Made by a program: the position numbers and the translations under genes
Part shown: in pieces, positions 56,003-64,000 of the stretch
Position numbering within the stretch: position 1 is the first letter of the stretch
Layout: each line of letters starts with the position of its first letter
Assembly (NCBI GenBank): GCA_027625915.1
Contig: JANTQA010000057.1
Coordinates: 8,556,001 to 8,620,000, forward strand
From: Anaeramoeba flamelloides
Taxonomy: Eukaryota; Metamonada; Anaeramoebidae
Direction of reading: 5' to 3'
DNA: 64,000 bases
Notes under the pieces: generated by a model
What the model was told of the DNA's origin: nothing
Databases searched by the model: none
Seen by the model: only the letters and a program-made list of their open reading frames with translations

Positions 56003-56565
56003 AAGACAGAGAGATCGAGAATAAAGAATGAATTCCCAAAAAATGATAAATGAAAACCAAGAAATAGAATCACATGAAATCTTTCTTATTGTGGAAACGT
56101 AAATTATATTCTAGGTTGGTCAACTTTGTTGTTTTCAAGTCATTGCTACCGAATAAGTTTAATATTAAATTTGAAAAAATGTGTCTGAGAGAATCTTTTC
56201 AGATTTTATTTTTTTTAGATCAGCTTTATTTTTTTGGATTACTAAAAAGGAATATGTTGACTGTATAATAATTTTTGGATAATACAATTCAAAATTTTAT
56301 CATCAACAACGGGTCTTTATTCAAATCAAAGTATTCATTTTTTTCAACCTCACAAATTAAACTGGATAACTTTCCTAAAAGTCTGATGAAAACCCGAAAA
56401 AACAAAACTCCAAAATGTTTTGTTTTTATGGCCAAAAAAATGAAAAATATTAGAGATAAATTCTAATTTTTATCTGGATTTCATTTTTTTGGTTTTTTAA
56501 AAAAATCTTTTCTTTTTAAAAAATTATTAAATCACACCTGTTTAAGCAAATTAAAAACAGTTTCA
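56003..56565. promoter_or_regulatory. Divergent promoter region, Rab24-like / DBF4-like
   Basis: The start codons of the two genes are 563 bp apart on opposite strands, so both promoters must lie in this interval. A 63-65 codon open stretch on each half has no family resemblance. I see no clear TATA or initiator motif that stands out from the AT background. Confidence 0.5.
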
Positions 56566-58618
56566 ATGAACAGCCCCCAACAAAAAACTTTATTAAAGGG
56601 GATGGTGTTTTATCTTGACATTCAAGATCAAAAAATTCTTAACGATACCTCCAAAAAATTACGTTACTTTGGTGGCGAGATTGCAACATTTCTTAGCAGT
56701 CGCATTCAATGTTTTGTTACAGATCAATTTGATACCTCTCTACAGTCTCAATACCACAAGTTTAAACAACGACAAGCAAGTTCCCCATTAGTTTCTTTGA
56801 CGAGCACCCCATATCAACAAAGCCCCACTACACAAGAATTACAAAATCCAAATAATTTCAATCGTTCCGTAATTTCAAACAGATCTTCTCGAATGTTACT
56901 TTCTTCGCAATTTAACCAATTGCTAAGTAAATTTTAAATCCAATTTTTTTGTTATTTGCAATTCTCCCCATTTCTTTTCTTTTTTTTTAAATTTTTTTAT
57001 TTTTTTGATTTCAAAAATCACGAGAACATTTTTTTGTTCATTTAATATTTTTAAGTGCTGAATTTTTTTTTTTTTATTTAACTTTTCCAAATCAATAAAA
57101 ACAAACCATTGGTTTGATTTAAAAACCTTTTCGAATAAAATAAAAGATAAACAGCAAACACCAATATCAATTGCAATTAAATTAGGAATAAAAATTAGTT
57201 CTGTTCAAACAATTAGGGGCTGGCTAAATAAAAATTTATCAAGGAACAAATTTTCTGCTTCAAGGAACAAACTAAACCAAATCTATCAGCAAAAAAATAA
57301 TGGGAAAGGAAGGCAAAAAACAAATAATCATAATAACCATTTAAAAGAATATCTTCAAAAGAGGAATTCCACAAAGAATTCTGCTTTGTTGAGATCAAGG
57401 TTTACAAGCAAATTAAATTTCCAACAAAGAGTAAAAAAAAAACGAATCGGAGTAATACCAAAACAATTTAAAAAGCCCCGTTTGATAATCAAAAAAGAAA
57501 AAGAAAAAGAAAAAGAAAAGGAAAAAGAAAAGGAAAAGGAAAAAGAAAAAGAAATTCGAGAGAAAGAAAAAATGATCAAACTTCAAACACAACAAAACAA
57601 AATCAAAGGACACGAAGAGAAACCAATACTGGAAAAAACAAATGAGAAAAACCAAGAAGATAGAGACACGGGCACGAATTCAATGCAAACAGATTTTCTC
57701 TATCCTTATATTTATATCGAAAGTAACGTCCCCTTTTATAAACCACTTTACAAAGAATTCACAGAAAAAAAAATACCAGAAACAAGAGGATTTATATACA
57801 AAAGATCAAAGCAAAGAAATAAGAGATATTCCTTAAGATTTTTAAAAGCAAAAAGAAAATTAAAAAAAAGGCCCCGAAGAAAAAAGAAAACGAAAGGGAG
57901 TGGCTTTTGTGTGATTTGTTGCAAGCGCTATACAATCTTAGAGGAACATATTTTGGAACAAAAGCACCGAGAATTTGCCAAAAACAATGACAATTATCAA
58001 AAGATTGAAGATTTATTTTTAAAAGTTTCAAATTTAGATTTTTTTGGAAACGATCTTCAGGTGGAAAATCAAAATTCAAGTGCAGATGACAAACTCGTTG
58101 AAAACCCAGAATTAAAATTACAAAAGAATTCTAGAAAAAAGAAAACAAAAATAAAAAATTCACATTCACATTCACATTCTCAACACACCCAACAAATTGA
58201 AAAAATGAAGAAAATAAAAAGCACAATAACAGCACCAAGAAACGAACACCAAGAATTTATCAGCACAGGAACCGAATTGCATACAATGGAATCATTATCA
58301 ACCATTGGTAATCAAAATATACCTTTAAATACACAATCTTCAAATTCTGGAAATGAAATCATTTTGAAAGACAATCTTGATGATGATGACGACGACGAAA
58401 GTGCTGGTAATCATATAAAAACAGTTGACGCACAATTAAAAAAACATAACCAAATGTTAATCAAATCAACAAAAAATAGAAAAAGAAAAAAGACAACAAA
58501 ATATTCAAAAAAAAATCAAAATATTACATCTCGGGATCTAGAAAATGAAAAAAAACATTTGAAATATAACAATAACAATATCATTATTGAAAATAGAAAA
58601 GAGGACGAAGAAGAAGAA

Positions 58619-58650
<32 letters not shown>

Positions 58651-59011
58651 GGATAATAATTTTATAGAGAATGAAAAAAAATTAAAAATCAAAAAAAAAA
58701 AGAAAAAATTGAATTCCAGCAACGAAACAGACAACGAAAATGAAAATGAAAATGAAAAATATGTTAACAATTTTAAACATAATAATCGAAAATTAAATAA
58801 TGAGAATATTAGATTAGAAGAAACCCAAAATTTCTTTACTTTAGAACAACAACAAACACATCATCAAAAGTCGATCCAAAAATTGAAAAGCGAAACTTTA
58901 CAGCAATATTTTCCAGTTTCCACAACCAAACAAAATGGGCTAGTTACTTATCTTCAGAATAGAGGAACCAGGCGAAGAAGAATAAGAAGGCAGTATTTTA
59001 ATCGAAAATAA
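56566..59011 (+). CDS. DBF4: DBF4-like regulatory subunit of Cdc7 kinase
   Basis: Dbf4 activates Cdc7 kinase at replication origins by binding and stimulating it. Exons 56566-56926 and 57147-59011 (intron 220 bp, donor GTAAAT, acceptor AAAAG, phase 1) encode 741 residues. Exon 1 starts with a BRCT-like segment, LLKGMVFYLDIQDQ, KKLRYFGGEIATFLSSRIQC and FVTDQ. Exon 2 continues with PISIAIKLGIKISSVQTIRG, as expected for the second half of the Dbf4 N-motif. A KEKEKE tract follows. FLYPYIYIESNVPFYKPLYK resembles the motif-M region, which precedes the zinc finger in Dbf4 proteins. The zinc finger is GFCVICCKRYTILEEHILEQ, then KHREFAKNNDNY, with C375, C378, H388 and H394 (CX2CX9HX5H). The last 300 residues are Asp/Glu, Lys and Asn tracts. 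The divergent neighbour is the Rab gene. Confidence 0.86.
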
Positions 59012-62000
59012 ATGTATCTTCATCTAAATTTTGTATTTTTTATTTATTAATTTAATGTACAAATGAGAATATATTACGCATACAAACATATATTTAGATA
59101 ATTTCAAAAGAAAAAAAACATTTTTTTAAAACCAATATATTATTTTTTTTTTGAATGTATTAAATTGGATATTCATTAAATCCATATATTTACTAATGTA
59201 TTAATTAATTTCTTATTATTTTTTTTTTTTGTTGAAAAAATAAATTATAATCTTCAAAAATCTTTCTTTCTTTATTTTTTTTTCCATTAAAGAGACCAAC
59301 ATAATCTTTTCTAATCACTTACATAAAAATAAAGATTTTGGTCAATCGAGTAAAAAAACGTGGCATAATCTTTAAAGAATCTGATCCACTTCAAAAAATG
59401 TCTCAGATTCTGTTACAATTATTATTAGGAAAGTGGCTTAAAAAAAGATATATTTCAAAAAATTACTACAGTCCCATTTGTGAAAATTTTCAAATTTAAG
59501 AACAATTTTTATTTTGTTTTTGAAAATATAAAATATAATATAGTTTTACATTCAAGTATTACAAATTCGTGGATATCGTTACTTGCTAGTAAAATACTTT
59601 TTTTTTTTTCACAAATAAATACTTTTTCACTTATAAGTGTTTTTTTTTCCGAAAAAGTCGAGCTTTTCACACAAAATTGTTTTTTGTTTTTTTTGGAGAA
59701 TAGGCTTTATTGGTTAGGGTTAAGTGTTCTAAATCTCTTAATCTTTTTAAAGAGAGAGTTTTAAAGTGACTAAATTTGTAACTCCTAATTCAAAGAGTAG
59801 TTAAAAAAACCCTTTAATTACAGACATTAGAAGTATTTTAAACTCAATTTATTTTTCGGATTTTTTAGAGAATAAAACACATCTAATAATCAGGTTTGTT
59901 AAAAAAATTCTAAATCAATTTTAAAATCGTTTTGTTTCAGGTTTTCAATTAAAAAAAAAATTTCTTGTAACAAATAAACCAAAATAAAAAGACTTAGACC
60001 ATTAATTATACATTTATTTATTAAATTTAATAAAAATTAAACAGAAAGGAATATAAAATTTCTTTTTTTGATATAAATAATTTGTCTTCTAAATTAGTTA
60101 CAAAAAAGCAATTAAAAATCAATTGATCTTATAGGTTGGAATCTAAAATTGTTATTTTTTTGAAAAAATGGTTATAACAATAAAGGTAAAAATTCCCAAC
60201 TAGAAAGAGAAATTTCTATTATATCTAAAAATCTTGATTAAAAAAAAACCCATTCATCTTTATTTTTTAAAATTTTCCAAAATATAAAATTATAAAAGGA
60301 AGAACAAAAAGAGGATAACAGGGTTTTCAAACTAACCTTCTGTATTTGTGGTTGTATGATTCTACTATTGAAAAAAGATTTAAAAATGAAATAATCCTTC
60401 AAGTGTTCTGATACCTTGAAAAAATGTTTTGTTGATGAAAACCAAATATATTATTTCAATAAGGTTGAAAATATCCAAAATATTTTCTTTTCATTGTAAA
60501 ATATGATTCAAAAAATATCATAAATGAGAATTTTTCTTATGTTATCTATTAAGGACTTTTATATATCAAAATTATTTGATTAATTCTTATCTTGTGTATT
60601 TTTCTTTGTTTTTGTGAACTTTAAAAAATAATTTTGTTTTGGGCATCTGTTTGTTAGACAATAAAAGTTGATAACTTTTGAATTTCGTCCCAAATAAAGA
60701 ACCCAATTAATTTAGTGATTTGAAAATTCTGGAAAATTAATAAAGATTAAAACGAAAAGTTTATTGTATAAAAAACATTTTTTTTTCACAAAAAGGTTTT
60801 ACTTGTAAAATACCTTTTTCTGTAAAATTGACCTTCTTTTGTTAAAAAATATATTTTATCCTGTAAAGGATTATTATTTGTACAATATTGGATATTTCAA
60901 TGAAATAATTACTCTTTTTCATATTCAAGACTTTAAGATGAAAAAGTATATTGTATATTTCAACAATATTATTTTTTATTTATATTTTTTATTTTGGAAA
61001 AGGAATTAAAAAAAACAAATTCAAAAAAATATTTATTGATTGTAATATTTAGATAAAAAATCTATAATTTATATTTTAAATAATATTTATGATATTTTTT
61101 TCTAGGGTAATGTACTATATTTAAAACTACAATAATTTACATCTGATGACAACATATGTTAATTTTACCCAAAAATGTGATGAAAATAATCTCTTAAACC
61201 TGATTAAAAAATTGGAAAATAGAAAATATATCCTTTATAATTATATCACTAATAAATAAAATCCATTTAAAAACATACAATATAAAAATATCTTATTATA
61301 ATTCATAATATATTTAATAATTGATTAAATAAACTTAAGAACAATAATAATAAAAAACCCAAAATGTGAATACTTTATTGTTTAATAAAAAAAGAAAATG
61401 ATACCGGTAAAATTCTTCTAAAATGGAGATCATCTAAATAATTAATAAAAGTGAAAAAAAAATGACGGAGATCCGGACTCTTTATTGATTCTCCCTCTCA
61501 AATAAGTTATTTTCAAATTAATTCAACATTTTTCCTTTTTTATAAGAAAGAAAGAACAAGAAGATAAGCATATTTTGTTTGAAATGTAACAATTTATATT
61601 TTTTTTGAAAAATTTTAATTTTAAAAAGTCGACAAAAGTTGTAACAAAAATAAAATTTTCAATTAAAAAAAAAGAACAAGAAAAAAAATAAAGGAAAAAA
61701 TTATTTCTTCTATTGTTCAAAAGATACTTTGGGTCAAGGTTGAGAGGAAATTTTATCTTTTTTTTTTTTTTTTTTTTTTCATTTTATCGCTCTTTTCTTC
61801 TCTATTTTACTTGGTTGCCTTTCAATTTTATTGTATTTTATTTTGTGGGCATGTCCCACTTTAATAATCCTTTATCAACAAATAGTGGCCAATTGTTTAT
61901 TTATTGAAAATTTATATTTATTTTCACCGCCCAAAAAGCGATTAAACAGCTTCCTTACCCAGGATAAATTGTTTTGTTTTTGCAATTCCAAAATTATATG

Positions 62001-62933
62001 GATCCCTTAACCAAATAAAAGAATAAAAAACTTCGTTTTGTACAAAAAGAGCAAAAAAATTCTCTTAATGGAGCCCTTTTGATTTTTGTAACCAAACAAA
62101 TACTGTAAATTAAAATTTATATTTCAACAAAATTATTGTTCAAAAATTAATCCACTAAATTCTAAATAAATAATAAAAATTGTATTACATTTTTCTTTTA
62201 GGTAAATATTATATCTCCAACTTTTCAAACAGCACTTTATAAAGACAAATAAAATGACCTGTTAAATATTAGAAAATTTTTGTTCATTTAAATCGATAAT
62301 ATGCTTTATTCAAAGACAAGTTTAAATAATTTCTAGAATGTAAAAAATCAAGGAAAAATTTTGAAACATTTATTTGAATCACCACACAGCAATTTTTACT
62401 TAATTGGAAAAATTTCTAACAAATAAAATCATACTTACTAATTTTGAAAAATATTGAAGAAAATGTAATACAAACTTACTACCTTGTCAGTAAAAGTTCG
62501 AGTTTTGTTAACCAAATTTTTTTCAATGAAGGTAAAATTGATATAATTTTTGAACAAAAATTTTGTTAAAAAATAAATTTCAATTTAAATGATCTTTTTT
62601 ACCAAGATTATGGAAAGTTTGTGAAGAAAAAGGTTGATTTTCTTTGTAATACCTAATATTCTCAAAGGGTAAATCAGAAATTCAAGAAGATCGTTAAAAA
62701 AAAATTGATCTTTTTAAAATGTCAAAATAAATTTTTCAACTTTGACCAGCCAGAATTTTCCCTTCAAAACAAAAAAAGACAATTCTATCACTACCGTGTA
62801 AATAGTCTTTTTTGTTTCCTTACAATGTTTCTTCTCAAGAGGAATTTTCATTTTGAGCATTTTGTTTTTACTTTTTTTTAATTTAGTGTTTTCTCTTTTC
62901 GGTTCCAAAAGATTAGAAAACAAAAAATTTTAC
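59012..62933. other. Intergenic region between the DBF4-like gene and the right-edge gene
   Basis: No supported exon. A small dispersed repeat lies at 59715-59870. A 94-codon open stretch (59480-59764) overlaps it at one end and has no family resemblance. A sequence of higher GC content occurs near 61460-61490 (GACGGAGATCCGGACTC) without an evident gene. Homopolymer runs are frequent. Confidence 0.5.
59715..59870 (+). repeat. Small dispersed repeat, copy 3 of 3
   Basis: TTAAAGAGAGAGTTTTAAAG, GTGACTAAATTTG, CTAATTCAAAGAG, ACATTAGAAGTATTTTAAAC and TCAATTTATTTTTCGG match the other copies in order and orientation. Confidence 0.6.
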
Positions 62934-64000
62934 ATGACAACCATTTTTCCAACCAAAACAATTTGCTGGATCCAAGAAATATTAAAATTAAAAGAACCAC
63001 CAGAATTAAAACTACCGTCTTTTTTAAATGAATGTTACAGGGTTATGTATTTTCTTTATTTCCAAAAATTCAAGAAGAACAGACAGTAATTTTTAATCGA
63101 TTGAATATATTAATTCTTATTTTGGAAGAGTCTCAAATTGTCCATGATTGTTTCTTTTTTTTTCTTTTTTTAATAATTTTTTTTTTTTTTGTCTCCCTCA
63201 AATTAACAAGTTTAAATGAAAATCAATTAATTCAAAAGATGGTAATGCTATCAAATCAGTTTGAAAGTACAACAAAAATAAATTTTAAACAACAAGAATA
63301 TTTCAGTTCTCCCAACAACAATGAAAAGATCAAATATCTTTTATCCTTTATGAATTCTTTTTATGAATTAAGCAAACAAAAAATAAATCTGATCAATAAT
63401 GAAAAAACAAAGATGGATCCGAATCTAAGCCAAATTTCAAAAAACAAAACAAGGAGAGCAAACAACACAAACCTCAACACAGTCAAAAATAATAATGGCC
63501 ACAGAAATTCCCAACAAATCAATGAAAACGGTTTGACTGTTGATCGGATAGTACTGCAATTATTTGTCGAAAAGAAATGCAAATTTGAAATCTTTTTTGA
63601 TCAAAGTCCAATTCACAAAAGAACGAACAAGATGAATAAACATAAAAAGAAGAAGAAAGTACAAAACTTTCGGAAAAGTAAAGCCAATTTAAGGTTGGAG
63701 TGTGATTTTTTTGTATTTGAAATAGATATCGGGTTTAAATTAAAAACAAGATATTCCGATTGTAAAGATGCACAAATAATATTCAGTCCAGAATCAAAAA
63801 CAAAATTCCGTTTTTATATTACTTATGAACAGCAATTTGAATTAGAATCACAAAACATACAGCAAAGGAATATTCTCCAAAAAACTTTTCAAATGTATAA
63901 ACATTATTATGGCAATTTTACTGAAATTCATCCCATTTCTGGAAAAATATTAAATTTCGAAACTGAAATTGAGTCACTCGCTTTACGATGTTATTTTAAT
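62934..64000 (+). CDS. Unrecognised protein, N-terminal part, cut by window edge
   Basis: I do not recognise this gene. Exon 1 (62934-63046) starts MTTIFPTKTICWIQEILKLK; exon 2 runs from 63211 past the window end without a stop. The join (donor GTATTT, acceptor AACAAG, phase 2) reads FLNECYRVILNENQLIQKMV. At least 300 residues are visible. It starts with a helical region of about 90 residues, then a basic Asn-rich linker, then alternating hydrophobic and charged stretches likely to be beta strands (VDRIVLQLFVEKKCKFEIFF; LECDFFVFEIDIGFKLKTRY; KFRFYITYEQQFELES), broken by a basic loop (NKMNKHKKKKK). A beta-sandwich fold would fit but is only a guess. No signal peptide or membrane segment is visible. 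The open frame of 267 codons in such AT-rich DNA, with higher GC than its surroundings, supports a real gene. Confidence 0.65.

Noticed and set aside
59480-59764. 94-codon open frame after the DBF4-like gene
   Set aside because: It overlaps a dispersed repeat and looks like AT-rich chance coding.
61460-61490. GC-richer patch GACGGAGATCCGGACTC considered as a tRNA or snRNA piece
   Set aside because: I could not fold a cloverleaf or find A and B boxes around it.

Overview
The window is very AT-rich nuclear DNA from a eukaryote. Genes are split by spliceosomal GT-AG introns, all stop codons read where the gene end is clear are TAA, and the proteins are rich in Lys, Asn, Glu and Ser. Single-amino-acid tracts and KEKEKE runs are frequent. 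A RasGEF with a LisH-like segment, a small RhoGAP, a Rab, a BET-type bromodomain protein and a CAP-Gly/coiled-coil protein together suggest a free-living amoeboid protist. The overall style reminds me of Anaeramoeba (Metamonada), with Amoebozoa as an alternative. This assignment is an inference from style, not from a marker gene.

Nine genes are supported. In order they are: RasGEF (-, 5341-9790, first exon not found); CAP-Gly coiled-coil protein (-, 13029-14160); IMP4 (+, 18678-24476); RhoGAP protein (-, 26937-28001); BET-like bromodomain/NET protein (+, 35361-39113); Cys-rich type I membrane protein (+, 42045-43723); Rab24-like GTPase (-, 47670-56002); DBF4-like regulator of the Cdc7 kinase (+, 56566-59011); and an unrecognised gene cut by the right edge (+, 62934-64000). 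I joined exons by hand, checking reading phase and conserved motifs. The joins rebuild the Rab TKxD and WDTAGQE motifs, the CAP-Gly PEG motif and a full-length IMP4. The genes belong to general signalling, ribosome assembly, chromatin and replication control and do not form one pathway.

Most of the remaining DNA, including three very large introns (2222, 4824 and 7349 bp), consists of layered repeats. I can recognise these groups: (i) 5'-truncated LINE tails with a CX2C...HX4C zinc knuckle; (ii) a MITE of about 590-670 bp and a 713-720 bp element with a degraded HTH-like ORF, sharing the end AAACTCTTTTTCAA; (iii) a 760-780 bp element with terminal inverted repeats of about 110 bp and TTAA at its ends; (iv) a 1267-bp element with TATCGCGATA arrays near both ends, inserted into a copy of (ii) with a TATTA duplication; (v) clusters of modular near-perfect palindromes, at least two of which sit inside LINE copies; (vi) several small dispersed repeats, hairpins and a two-unit tandem array. 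I saw no tRNA, rRNA, CRISPR array or virus-like gene. The most unusual features are the modular palindrome family, the motif-array elements and the repeat-filled introns of conserved genes.
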